A stretch of 26,937 bases of DNA from a virus: IMG/VR virus record IMGVR_UViG_3300006754_000130, positions 1-26,937 of that record; one strand, given 5' to 3'. Both the position numbers and the translations under genes were made by a program. Below the pieces are notes generated by a model. The model saw only the letters and a list, made by a program, of their open reading frames with translations. It was not told where the DNA came from and did no database searches. This document shows, piece after piece, positions 16,720 to 23,403 of the stretch (position 1 is the first letter of the stretch; each line of letters starts with the position of its first letter).

Positions 16720-18102
16720 TTATATTAATGGAAGGATTGGAGTAGTTTGTTTAGATGCCTGTTCAGCATCTGCTTCAGCGATTATATCATCCAGTTCTTC
16801 TTCTGTTATATCTGGGTTCCGTTTCTCTAATAATCTTTTCCTTGATGTTAAACCTAACTCTAAATCGTGTTGTTCTTGTGCTCTCTCATCTTCACTGGTA
16901 ATAGTTAAGTCAGGTTCTACGAAATTAACACTATATTCATCTCCAACTGATATACCATGTGTTTCTAATATTATTCTATCTAAATTGTATCTAATATGTT
17001 CGTGTGGTCTCCAAATGTCCTGTATGCTAGATTCCCTCTGTTCTGTATTCTCTACTTCCATAAGTTGCAATGCACGACCTGATGGAATATCTCCACCTTC
17101 ACTTGCCCATTTAAGTTGTAAGTGATTGTTCTGTGCTGCCTGATTAACGAAGAACTTTAAGTTATTTATATGTTTAGCTGTATCTCCACCTTCTACTCTA
17201 CCAAATGTAAATCCTTCTGGTAATCTTATTACATCTTGTACGCCGTGTGGTAATCGTTCTCGTTTAGTTTGTTCGTTCCAAGGGCCACTAATATACTTAA
17301 TACCTAATGCATCTATCCTATTGGCTAATGCTAATTGAGTTAGTCCTAAATCTACCTGTTGATTACTCACCATTAAATCAGTTGCACCTTCAACCCACCA
17401 GGTTCTCGTTTGAGGTGACCTATGGGTAAATAATATAGGCAATATACCATACGGGTTAATATTGTCTTCATTTATACTAAAAACTTTTCCATTATTATCA
17501 AATAAGAAATGTTGTCCTCGTGTAAACTCACCTGAACTTGGGTCTATAGCGTCTGCCGACCAGAATATCCATTTCTGTTCGTTCATACGAGCATTACCTC
17601 TTAATGATACTGGATAACAGCATGCAAAAGGTTCTGTCTTGCCTGGTAAAAAGAATACCTTAAAATCGTGGATAGTTTCATATTTAATTTGTTTTGATAG
17701 TTCATCATAATAACTTAGCTGAGCCATACTACCTAATAGAAAGGTTAATTGTTCCATCCTTCTACGCATAGTATTTAGATTCTGTGTATCTATATTGTCT
17801 ATATACTTATCATCTGTAATCATTTCAGGTGATTTCTTATATACTAAACTCCTGGCTCTAACAAACCTACCTAATAGATTACTGGTGAATATAGGTACTT
17901 CTGTTGATATTCCAGCTCTAAAAAACCTTCTTATGTGTTCGTCTGTTCCACTATGCTCAAAATAATCCAATAACATATGTCTTGTATTCTCTCGTTCATT
18001 CTCAATGTAATCTAATTCATCTTTTAATGATTTGTGAATACTTTTAGTGGATAGATTTTCTATCACTATTCCATCAGCAATTCTTTCGTTGTTTACTCCC
18101 AT
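16720..18102 (-). CDS. Portal protein
   Basis: The 460-residue protein has portal-like features. The N-terminal half contains RRFFRAGISTEVPIFTSNLLGRF and a helix-rich segment. The central part has WWVEGATDLMVSNQQVDLGL and ends in a stem-type region. The segment GDIPSGRALQLMEVENTE (about residues 352-370) matches the SGxAL...E motif of SPP1-type portals. It forms the dodecameric DNA gate at one vertex of the capsid and docks the terminase. Length fits the family (about 450-500). GGAG is 9 bases before the ATG. Position after the large terminase supports it. Confidence 0.85.
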   Translation of the reverse strand: MGVNNERIADGIVIENLSTKSIHKSLKDELDYIENERENTRHMLLDYFEHSGTDEHIRRFFRAGISTEVPIFTSNLLGRFVRARSLVYKKSPEMITDDKYIDNIDTQNLNTMRRRMEQLTFLLGSMAQLSYYDELSKQIKYETIHDFKVFFLPGKTEPFACCYPVSLRGNARMNEQKWIFWSADAIDPSSGEFTRGQHFLFDNNGKVFSINEDNINPYGILPILFTHRSPQTRTWWVEGATDLMVSNQQVDLGLTQLALANRIDALGIKYISGPWNEQTKRERLPHGVQDVIRLPEGFTFGRVEGGDTAKHINNLKFFVNQAAQNNHLQLKWASEGGDIPSGRALQLMEVENTEQRESSIQDIWRPHEHIRYNLDRIILETHGISVGDEYSVNFVEPDLTITSEDERAQEQHDLELGLTSRKRLLEKRNPDITEEELDDIIAEADAEQASKQTTPILPLI

Positions 18103-18103
18103 T

Positions 18104-18349
18104 TTAACTTTCTCCTAAATGCTCAAAATATGCGTCTAATACAGGCATAATACTTGATATAATTTCGTATTTATTCATTAATGTGTCTAACTTTTCGTGT
18201 AAAGTATTTAATACTATTATTCGTGATTCATTTTGCACAAATATATCTGCTAACAAATCGTTATTATTCTTTTGCATTTCAAGTATACCATTTAACTTAT
18301 CTTGAGTTATGTAATCGTCTAATTGTTCTATTATTTTTTGTTTATCCAT
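18104..18349 (-). CDS. Small unknown protein between large terminase and portal
   Basis: The 81-residue acidic, helical product (MDKQKIIEQLDDYITQDKLN at the start) begins at an ATG that overlaps the TAA of the large terminase (TAATG), with GGAG 8 bases upstream. An in-frame upstream start is rejected because it would lie inside the terminase and displace the SD. It is probably a coiled-coil peptide. The family is unknown. Confidence 0.65.
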   Translation of the reverse strand: MDKQKIIEQLDDYITQDKLNGILEMQKNNNDLLADIFVQNESRIIVLNTLHEKLDTLMNKYEIISSIMPVLDAYFEHLGES

Positions 18350-19578
18350 TATAGGTTCTCCGACCACTCCATACTTGTAATACCTACTTGTCCTACTGGA
18401 TGTCGGTATTCTACAGGATACATTGCTGCCTGTAAGGCGTGGGTTCTACCAGCGTATTCTTGTGATTTATCTATTCTACCATCTGGCTTTCTTAATACTT
18501 GTTCGCAATCTGATATTAATTCTTTACATTTCGGGTCAATAGTCATATTAATCTTTCCTTCGGCATCTTTTAATTTCCTATTCCAAGTGTTAATAAGTGC
18601 GTTATGGCTAGGGTGATAATTCCTTGTAATTACATTAAATCCTAAATCTCTTAATATCATATGGTCGCTCTGTTTTGCTGAAGTGCTCCTACTTTTGCCC
18701 GTTGGGTCTGGATAGACCTCTACTAAATCTGGATGTTGTTCTTTTAATCTACTGGCTAACTCCATAGTATTACTATTATGTAATCTTATCTCATCATAAT
18801 AATGTATATCTCCATTACCATACTCACAAGCTATCTCAGCGCTCATATAATCCACATTAAAATCAATGCCTGCATATTTAATGTAAGTTAATTCATCTGT
18901 AGATTTTATATGTGTTTCACGTTCAAAGTTATATGCTGCTCTACTTCCACCTAACGTCTCAAAGGAGGCCTCAAACTCCTGCCTGTATAAACGACCATCC
19001 ATATTTCTTTTAGTCTTTTCTATCTCAAGAGGATTAACAAAGTTAGACTCTACTGTCTTAAATTGCCAAGACCGATATTCTAAATCTTCGGTCAGGCCTC
19101 TTAAATAAATATCGTAGAAGTGATTAAATCCGTCTGGAGTTCCAATAAACATACTCTCACCTAATGTAGATGCCAAAGTGGGTAAAATGATTTCTTCCCA
19201 TACATGCGGTTTCATAAATGCGTATTCATCTAATACTACTTTTGATAAGCCAACGCCCCTCAAACTATCCTCGTTATCTGCACCTTTCAATGCTATCTCA
19301 CTCTTACTATTGGTAAATGTTACTGATAGTTCTGATTCATTTACCTTTGCATATGGGTGAGTTCCTAATACTCTTTTTATTATCGGCCAAGCAATAGTTT
19401 TTGCCATTCTATATGATGGAGCTATATACCATCTTCTCTCATATGGTTCTTGTTTTCCTTGTGTGAGCCACGATAGTGCCGCGTGTGTCTTCCCCCATCT
19501 CCTACCAGCAACTATAACTTTATATCGCGACGGGTGTTGTATTATTTCCTTAATCTGTGGAGTTATCTGCAGTTTCAT
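18349..19578 (-). CDS. terL: Terminase large subunit (ATPase-nuclease)
   Basis: The 409-residue protein has the ATPase domain with Walker A GRRWGKT (about residues 25-31), Walker B VVLDEYA (114-120) and a coupling motif FIGTPDG (144-150). The nuclease domain has the RNase-H-like acidic residues in GIDFNVD (D239) and VYPDPTGK (D291), followed by a C-terminal segment with GRTHALQAAM. It translocates DNA into the capsid and cuts concatemers. Its start overlaps the end of the small terminase by about 29 bases; I chose the ATG over the TTG just upstream. The length, about 410, is near the low end for this family. Confidence 0.92.
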   Translation of the reverse strand: MKLQITPQIKEIIQHPSRYKVIVAGRRWGKTHAALSWLTQGKQEPYERRWYIAPSYRMAKTIAWPIIKRVLGTHPYAKVNESELSVTFTNSKSEIALKGADNEDSLRGVGLSKVVLDEYAFMKPHVWEEIILPTLASTLGESMFIGTPDGFNHFYDIYLRGLTEDLEYRSWQFKTVESNFVNPLEIEKTKRNMDGRLYRQEFEASFETLGGSRAAYNFERETHIKSTDELTYIKYAGIDFNVDYMSAEIACEYGNGDIHYYDEIRLHNSNTMELASRLKEQHPDLVEVYPDPTGKSRSTSAKQSDHMILRDLGFNVITRNYHPSHNALINTWNRKLKDAEGKINMTIDPKCKELISDCEQVLRKPDGRIDKSQEYAGRTHALQAAMYPVEYRHPVGQVGITSMEWSENL

Positions 19579-19945
19579 CAAAATCCCATAATACTATCGG
19601 TTCAGGTTTATCTACAACTAAATCTATTGCTCGTTTATCTATATATACTCCTGCCATCTTTAATACATCTAATGCTGCCTTTCTTTTCTCTGCATCATAC
19701 ATAGTGTTTCTCATTATATCTACTACGGTTGCTGCAGCTTCAGGTGCTTTATCTTTTAAGAATTGCATAGTATCATCTAATATTTCTGTTTGTCTGCTCT
19801 GTATTTCTTCCATTAGATTAGCCTTATATCTTAAATATGTACTATATCCCATACCCAACTCTTTAGCAAACTCTTTTCCTTGTTGTCCTGGGGATTTTTT
19901 TAAGTAGGCGTTAATAAACTTGATTTCTTTTGGTTTTAATTTCAT
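19550..19945 (-). CDS. terS: Terminase small subunit
   Basis: The 131-residue protein has an N-terminal helix-turn-helix-like region (about 10-45: FINAYLKKSPGQQGKEFAKE and then LGMGYSTYLRYKANLM), typical of small terminases that recognise packaging sites. A helical middle (AATVVDIMRNTM...DAEKRKAALDVLKM) and an acidic tail follow. It is the first gene of the late operon and overlaps terL by about 29 bases. GAG-rich sequence (GAGAGTTGAG) directly precedes the ATG. No canonical promoter is visible in the 100 bases upstream on this strand. Confidence 0.72.
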   Translation of the reverse strand: MKLKPKEIKFINAYLKKSPGQQGKEFAKELGMGYSTYLRYKANLMEEIQSRQTEILDDTMQFLKDKAPEAAATVVDIMRNTMYDAEKRKAALDVLKMAGVYIDKRAIDLVVDKPEPIVLWDFDETADNSTD

Positions 19946-20002
19946 CTCAACTCTCTATATCTATCGTTATATCTATAAATAGTAAAATAATTAAAATAAA
20001 GC
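19946..20002. promoter_or_regulatory. Divergent spacer between late operon and early region
   Basis: This AT-rich spacer separates the small terminase start (minus) from the first early promoter (plus). On the minus strand it holds a run of GATATA-like repeats, which may belong to a late promoter, but no matching TTGACA-type element lies at proper distance, so phage- or activator-dependent late transcription is possible. Plus-strand A-tracts immediately before the first TTGACT could act as an UP element. Confidence 0.35.
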
Positions 20003-20032
20003 TTGACTTATATTAGCTTTTTGTCGTATAAT
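20003..20032 (+). promoter_or_regulatory. Early promoter P1
   Basis: The elements are TTGACT (20003-20008), an 18-base spacer, and TATAAT (20027-20032). It is the only copy of the six with a perfect -10 box. The upstream AT-rich tract ends in AAAGC. The predicted start is near 20039. The next ORF is short (39 aa), so the transcript would be nearly leaderless or act as RNA before reaching P2. Confidence 0.8.
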
Positions 20033-20037
20033 AGGGT

Positions 20038-20157
20038 ATGGAAATGAAGAAATATACAGATATTAAGTGTGATATAGGTCACAAATCATTAAAAATAATG
20101 AAAATAAAGCTTGACTTATATAGTATTTTATTCGTATATTTAGGTATAAAGAGATGA
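20038..20157 (+). CDS. 39-aa ORF reading through promoter P2
   Basis: The frame runs from the ATG at 20038 (a second in-frame ATG is at 20044) to a TGA at 20155-20157, which overlaps the ATG of the next gene (ATGA). The peptide starts MEMKKYTDIKCDIGHKSLKI, and its second half is encoded by the P2 promoter repeat itself. There is no SD, and the predicted transcription start is almost at the ATG, so any translation would be leaderless. It may be a real micropeptide, or a by-product of a small promoter-spanning transcript. Confidence 0.25.
   Translation: MEMKKYTDIKCDIGHKSLKIMKIKLDLYSILFVYLGIKR
20111..20140 (+). promoter_or_regulatory. Early promoter P2
   Basis: TTGACT (20111-20116), an 18-base spacer and TATATT (20135-20140), with the same AAAGC-TTGACTTATAT core as the other copies. 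It lies 108 bases downstream of P1 and just before the 67-aa gene, whose ATG would be about 7 bases from the transcription start. Confidence 0.8.
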
Positions 20158-20357
20158 GAAAAAATAAAGAAATGAAAAAACTAACAGAAGAACAAAAGAG
20201 TGAATACATAGGATTACTTGAGTTTGTAATGAAAAAATACCCAAATGATAACAAACGAACTTGGTTTGAAATATCAAGTGAGTGGTTTATGGATAACGGA
20301 CACGATATAGATGATGAAGAAATCATAGGTGTGGTATTTGATGAGATTAAAAAATGA
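20154..20357 (+). CDS. Small acidic early protein, unknown
   Basis: The 67-residue protein has a basic N-terminus, a helical middle (LTEEQKSEYIGLLEFVMKKY) and an acidic end (DIDDEEIIGVVFDEIKK). The first ATG (20154) is only about 7 bases from the expected start of the P2 transcript and has no SD; ATG 20172 (preceded by AAAGAA) is an alternative. The last codons overlap the repeat block that precedes P3 (GAGATTAAAAAATGA). Family unknown; small acidic phage early proteins often bind host proteins, but no target can be inferred. Confidence 0.55.
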   Translation: MRKNKEMKKLTEEQKSEYIGLLEFVMKKYPNDNKRTWFEISSEWFMDNGHDIDDEEIIGVVFDEIKK

Positions 20358-20375
20358 AAATAATTAAAAAAAAGC

Positions 20376-20405
20376 TTGACTTATATAGCTTTTTAGTTGT
20401 ATATT
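20376..20405 (+). promoter_or_regulatory. Early promoter P3
   Basis: TTGACT (20376-20381), an 18-base spacer and TATATT (20400-20405), followed by AAGGTATAAGAAATG. The upstream tract is AAAATAATTAAAA and an A-run. It drives the 193-aa gene. Confidence 0.85.
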
Positions 20406-20462
20406 AAGGTATAAGAAATGATAGATAAATATCAAAGTTGTAAAGAAAAAAAGGAGTCAATA

Positions 20463-21044
20463 ATGACTAAAAATGAAAAGATAGAATATTCCAGTTGGGA
20501 CGTCCCACTTGACGATATTAGTTCTTTGAATGAACCTATGGTCAATCTAGCAAGTATATCTAATGGTACAACCTACGACCTGGGTGATAAATTTAAATTA
20601 ACAGTTGAGCAAGAATGTAAATATACAAAATACAAAACTGATTCAGCTTCGTATGATTTTAAAGCATTCATTAAGAAATATAATCTTGGTCTGACCAATC
20701 TTAGAAAAAGATTCAGTTTCTGGGAATATAGGTTTATGAATATTAAAATTGAGGACAGGTTGTATAATACGGCCGTATGTGAATTTAACTATTGGGTTCG
20801 TAAAAGAAGTTACAGCTTTAGTGATACGCTTGTGAATGGTTTTACCTTTATCCCAGATCATATATCTAATTCTTTATCTGTTGAAACCAGTTTAGATTTA
20901 GATGAGGAACTCGATGAAGAAAATAGTAGAATGTTTCTCCCTAAAGTGGTTAGCTTGTTTGTCCAAGGTGGAGAAATGGCAAAGGAAGAAAACGACCTTC
21001 GCGAGGAAAAGTTATACAAATTATTAGATGGTGTTAAAATTTAA
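20463..21044 (+). CDS. Unknown 193-aa early protein
   Basis: I choose the ATG at 20463 because GGAG lies 7 bases upstream in the local consensus GGAGTcAATAATG. A longer in-frame start at 20418, directly at the P3 transcript start, would add 15 residues (MIDKYQSCKEKKESI) and may be a leader. Residues about 75-120 are basic and aromatic (LRKRFSFWEYRFMN, FNYWVRKRSYSF), and the C-terminus is acidic (DLDEELDEENSRM). The start MTKNEKI resembles MTNNEKI inside the next gene. No family is recognised. The 3' end (LLDGVKI and following bases) recurs as non-coding sequence near 22560. Confidence 0.7.
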   Translation: MTKNEKIEYSSWDVPLDDISSLNEPMVNLASISNGTTYDLGDKFKLTVEQECKYTKYKTDSASYDFKAFIKKYNLGLTNLRKRFSFWEYRFMNIKIEDRLYNTAVCEFNYWVRKRSYSFSDTLVNGFTFIPDHISNSLSVETSLDLDEELDEENSRMFLPKVVSLFVQGGEMAKEENDLREEKLYKLLDGVKI

Positions 21045-21090
21045 TGAGATTAAAAGATGAAAATAATTAAAATAAAGCTTGACTTATATA
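21022..21090 (+). repeat. Long direct repeat, copy 1 (gene end plus promoter P4 upstream part)
   Basis: From 21022 the bases encoding the last codons of the 193-aa gene continue through ATGAGATTAAAA and AAAATAATTAAAA into the P4 -35 region. The same sequence, with only a few mismatches, is at 22559-22627 before P6. In copy 2 the gene-end part is downstream of a different stop and is not coding. A shorter version, beginning at ATGAGATTAAAA, precedes P3 (from 20341). Confidence 0.8.
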
Positions 21091-21108
21091 CTATTTGTGT
21101 TGTATATT
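21079..21108 (+). promoter_or_regulatory. Early promoter P4
   Basis: TTGACT (21079-21084), an 18-base spacer and TATATT (21103-21108), followed by AAGGTATAAGAAATG as in P3 and P5. Predicted transcription start is near 21115, a few bases before the leader ATG. Confidence 0.85.
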
Positions 21109-21120
21109 AAGGTATAAGAA

Positions 21121-21156
21121 ATGATAGATAAACTTAAAAATAAGGAAATAATATGA
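21121..21156 (+). CDS. 11-codon leader ORF before the 123-aa gene
   Basis: The frame MIDKLKNKEII ends in TGA overlapping the next ATG (ATGA). The downstream gene's SD (AAGGA) is within its codons, so translating this leader would open or occlude that site. A near-identical leader (MRNKLKNKEII) precedes the next gene at the equivalent place. Conservation may reflect only repeat ancestry. Confidence 0.35.
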   Translation: MIDKLKNKEII

Positions 21157-21524
21157 GTTTAAGACCAAGAAAGCCCCTAATGGGTAAAAAGAAAATGACT
21201 AATAATGAAAAGATAGCTCTAAAGTGGGCTTTGGAAAATGTAAAACCTAATAATGATAATGGGCCGATGGTGTCTGATAAGTTTTGGACAGGATTAAGTG
21301 ATTCGGATAAAATAAGAAAAAGTACAGCATCTCTTTTCCTGAAATACGATATTATCATATTTTGGTTTGGTAAAGATGGTGCTATTTTAATTCATAAAAA
21401 TAACCCTTACCTAAGTTATACAGAAAAATATAATGAAGAAGGTGAACTATGGGGATGGGGTGAGTATAAGAGTACTGATGGGGAAAGTATGATGATGTTG
21501 CATACCCACACTACACTAAACTAA
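21153..21524 (+). CDS. Unknown 123-aa early protein with shared N-terminal segment
   Basis: The ATG at 21153 has AAGGA about 7 bases upstream. The N-terminus, MSLRPRKPLMGKKKM, is basic and nearly identical to that of the following gene, after which the two diverge completely. An internal ATG (21195) followed by TNNEKI resembles the start of the 193-aa protein, so the MSLRP segment may be a graft onto an older start. The rest is a small alpha/beta protein with an aromatic patch (IIFWFGKDGAILIHKNNPYL). No known family. Confidence 0.68.
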   Translation: MSLRPRKPLMGKKKMTNNEKIALKWALENVKPNNDNGPMVSDKFWTGLSDSDKIRKSTASLFLKYDIIIFWFGKDGAILIHKNNPYLSYTEKYNEEGELWGWGEYKSTDGESMMMLHTHTTLN

Positions 21525-21549
21525 AAAATGAAAATAATTAAAATAAAGC

Positions 21550-21579
21550 TTGACTTATATAGCTATTGTGTTGTATATT
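21550..21579 (+). promoter_or_regulatory. Early promoter P5
   Basis: TTGACT (21550-21555), an 18-base spacer and TATATT (21574-21579), followed by AAGGTATAAGAAATG. It serves the 197-aa gene and probably the following 107-aa gene. Confidence 0.85.
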
Positions 21580-21591
21580 AAGGTATAAGAA

Positions 21592-21627
21592 ATGAGAAAT
21601 AAACTTAAAAATAAGGAAATAATATGA
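21592..21627 (+). CDS. 11-codon leader ORF before the 197-aa gene
   Basis: The frame MRNKLKNKEII ends in TGA overlapping the ATG of the next gene, exactly as in the copy 471 bases upstream. It contains the downstream SD. Whether it is translated cannot be judged from sequence alone. Confidence 0.35.
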   Translation: MRNKLKNKEII

Positions 21628-22217
21628 GTTTAAGACCAATGAAACCCCTAATGGGTAAAAAGAAAATGAATAATAAAGATTCGTTGATTACACATACTAC
21701 AGCGACTGAACCACCAAAAACGATAGGTGAAAACTTAAAAGACAAAAGAGCTATCAATTTATCGGTAAAACTGAATGGTAAAACTGAATTACGGGCATTT
21801 TCAACATATACAAATAAAGTGTGTAAAGAACTTGAAGAACATAATGAGAAAACTGGAACTGATAGTCAAAAGGCTGGAGATTTATTAATTGAAAAGTTAA
21901 TACCAGAAGCTTTAGCATTGAAACATGATAGATTGGATTGGGATAAATCAAAAATGAGTAAGACCGAAGTTAATGGCGAAATAGTAAGTAATCTTGCTAA
22001 TGGGTTGTGTTCCTTTGTATTGTCTTGTCCATATTGGGAGGTATGGGATAAAATGGAAGATGTGGTTTTGAAAATAAATGTAGTAGTAGATGGTAATTGG
22101 ATTGGAATAAATCAAATAAAAGGTAATGAAGGATCGCAAATGATGATTGTAAGAAAAGGTATTGATAGTATCTATGAAAATGTAAAAAACGAACTTGATT
22201 TCGTAATGACGGCATAG
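21624..22217 (+). CDS. Unknown 197-aa early protein with shared N-terminal segment
   Basis: It starts MSLRPMKPLMGKKKM, like the preceding gene, with AAGGA about 7 bases before the ATG. The body (after residue 16) has a Thr/Pro-rich linker. A strand-helix section follows (RAINLSVKLNGKTELRAF, then a helix KVCKELEEHNEK), and then a helical stretch with DLLIEKLIPEALALKHDRL and an aromatic segment (CPYWEVWDKMEDVVLKINVV). I recognise no catalytic motif. It may share its promoter with the next gene, which starts 23 bases after its stop. Confidence 0.7.
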   Translation: MSLRPMKPLMGKKKMNNKDSLITHTTATEPPKTIGENLKDKRAINLSVKLNGKTELRAFSTYTNKVCKELEEHNEKTGTDSQKAGDLLIEKLIPEALALKHDRLDWDKSKMSKTEVNGEIVSNLANGLCSFVLSCPYWEVWDKMEDVVLKINVVVDGNWIGINQIKGNEGSQMMIVRKGIDSIYENVKNELDFVMTA

Positions 22218-22240
22218 AGCATGAAAGATTGGAGTTAATA

Positions 22241-22564
22241 ATGACTAAAAAAGAGTTAGAGTTAGTTAAACGTGAATTTCGTGATCACCTATGGAATGAT
22301 ATTAGTGGAGAAATAGATGCTAATACTGAAAGTTTTTATGATGGATGGGAGTTTTTGCTAAAGAAGAACGATTGGAAACTAATTGAACCAAAAATAGATT
22401 GGAATATAATAAAAATGTATATGGATAAAATAATGGATGAAAATGAAGATGATTTTATCGTGGAATATTCTAATTGTTATGAGAATGTGATGAATTATTT
22501 AATAAACTTAATGATGAATATGAAAAGATTGAAGATAGTGGATGGAAAGTTAGAAAAGTATTAG
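22241..22564 (+). CDS. Unknown 107-aa early protein, paralogue of the 23660 gene
   Basis: The ATG at 22241 has GGAG 6 bases upstream (GGAGTTAATAATG); an in-frame TTG at 22229 is rejected. The protein begins MTKKELELVKREF and shares DWKLIEPKIDWNIIK and a (D/E)-(D/Y)-(F/Y)-IVE(Y/F) segment with the 102-aa gene at 23660, so the two are paralogues with diverged middles. It is acidic and helical, of unknown function. Its TAG lies inside a repeat that elsewhere is the coding 3' end of the 193-aa gene. Confidence 0.68.
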   Translation: MTKKELELVKREFRDHLWNDISGEIDANTESFYDGWEFLLKKNDWKLIEPKIDWNIIKMYMDKIMDENEDDFIVEYSNCYENVMNYLINLMMNMKRLKIVDGKLEKY

Positions 22565-22627
22565 ATGGTGTTAAAATTTAATGAGATTAAAAAATGAAAA
22601 TAATTAAAAAAAAGCTTGACTTATATA
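22559..22627 (+). repeat. Long direct repeat, copy 2 (fossil gene end plus promoter P6 upstream part)
   Basis: Matches 21022-21090 with few mismatches. Here the codons for LDGVKI and stop lie out of frame behind the TAG of the 107-aa gene, so they are not part of a gene. This looks like the residue of a gene similar to the 193-aa gene that was replaced, leaving its 3' end and the following promoter. Confidence 0.8.
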
Positions 22628-22645
22628 CACTTTTGGTTGTATATT
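22616..22645 (+). promoter_or_regulatory. Early promoter P6
   Basis: TTGACT (22616-22621), an 18-base spacer and TATATT (22640-22645). The downstream part is the most diverged (AGAGTAACGAATTG), with no ATG at the usual place. It would drive the four following genes (222, 87, 102 and 58 aa). Confidence 0.85.
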
Positions 22646-22700
22646 AGAGTAACGAATTGATAAATAAATATCAAATTAACAAATAGAAAATGGAAATAAA

Positions 22701-23369
22701 ATGAAGAAAAAGAATAAAAGAACTCCCGAACAACAAAGAAAACTACGGGAGAAAAGAAGAACCAATAGGTTAAACAAAAACAAGGTAAGAGATGAGTTCC
22801 TGAAAAAGGAAGCATTAAAAAAAGCTCGTATGGAACAAAAAAATAAGAAGAATGGTGGAGTATTTGTTGGTTTTGATAGTGGGGATGAAATGCAACAATA
22901 CTTTGAAGAATTGAGAGAACAAAATAAAAAAGAGGCTGTTGCTGTAGTCAATTCTATGAACCCATCAAATATAGATATGACTATCCTTGAAAAACCTGAC
23001 TATGAATCAAAACACCATAATGTAAATGGTAAAAAGTTCCAAATGAATATGTGGTGTGGTGAGGATAAAAAACCAGTAAAGGTATTATCTCAAAAACCTA
23101 TGGTAAGTGGAAAAACACGAAAATTGATGTCAGTTGTCCAATTGTGGAGTGGGTATAAATCAGTATTACTTTGTATGACTAAAAATGAAATGGAGGACGC
23201 TAGAAAAGATTGGAGGGGAGATAAAGTAATACCTAAAAACGACTTGATTTCACAGACATTATCCTATCTTGGTTTGAACTCACGAAGTAATACACAACTT
23301 TACTTTTGTAAGGAGGTCGCAAGTGAAGATTATGATGGGTTTAGTAATGTATGGAGTGTTTGGGATTAA
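22701..23369 (+). CDS. Unknown 222-aa early protein with very basic N-terminus
   Basis: The first 50 residues are mostly Lys and Arg (for example KKKNKRTPEQQRKLREKRRT), suggesting nucleic-acid binding. A helical acidic segment follows (DEMQQYFEELREQNKKE), and the rest looks globular (GKKFQMNMWCGEDKKPVKVL, LMSVVQLWSGYKSVLLCMT). The ATG has GGAA 4-5 bases upstream, a weaker SD than its neighbours. It is the first gene behind P6. No family is recognised. Confidence 0.68.
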   Translation: MKKKNKRTPEQQRKLREKRRTNRLNKNKVRDEFLKKEALKKARMEQKNKKNGGVFVGFDSGDEMQQYFEELREQNKKEAVAVVNSMNPSNIDMTILEKPDYESKHHNVNGKKFQMNMWCGEDKKPVKVLSQKPMVSGKTRKLMSVVQLWSGYKSVLLCMTKNEMEDARKDWRGDKVIPKNDLISQTLSYLGLNSRSNTQLYFCKEVASEDYDGFSNVWSVWD

Positions 23370-23403
23370 AATGAATAATAACAAACAAAAAAAGGAGTTA
23401 ATA

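Larger units (their letters stand above)
21058..21200 (+). repeat. Promoter-leader-N-terminus repeat, copy 1
   Basis: The block holds P4, an 11-codon leader frame, an SD and the first 15 codons of the 123-aa gene. It repeats at 21529-21671 with a constant offset of 471 bases, no insertions or deletions, and few substitutions, mainly in the promoter spacer and the Arg/Met codon region. Confidence 0.85.
21529..21671 (+). repeat. Promoter-leader-N-terminus repeat, copy 2
   Basis: Second copy of the 143-base block at 21058-21200, carrying P5, the leader MRNKLKNKEII and the codons for MSLRPMKPLMGKKKM. After this point the two genes share no evident similarity, so the block behaves as a transferable 5' cassette. 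Confidence 0.85.

Noticed and set aside
22229-22240. TTG start adding four residues to the 107-aa protein
   Set aside because: The ATG at 22241 has a proper GGAG spacing, and the paralogue begins at the same MTKKELEL.
20003-22645. CRISPR array or transposon ends made of the repeats
   Set aside because: Copies are unevenly spaced, separated by genes, all in one orientation and centred on sigma-70 promoter boxes; no terminal inverted repeats or cas/transposase genes are visible.
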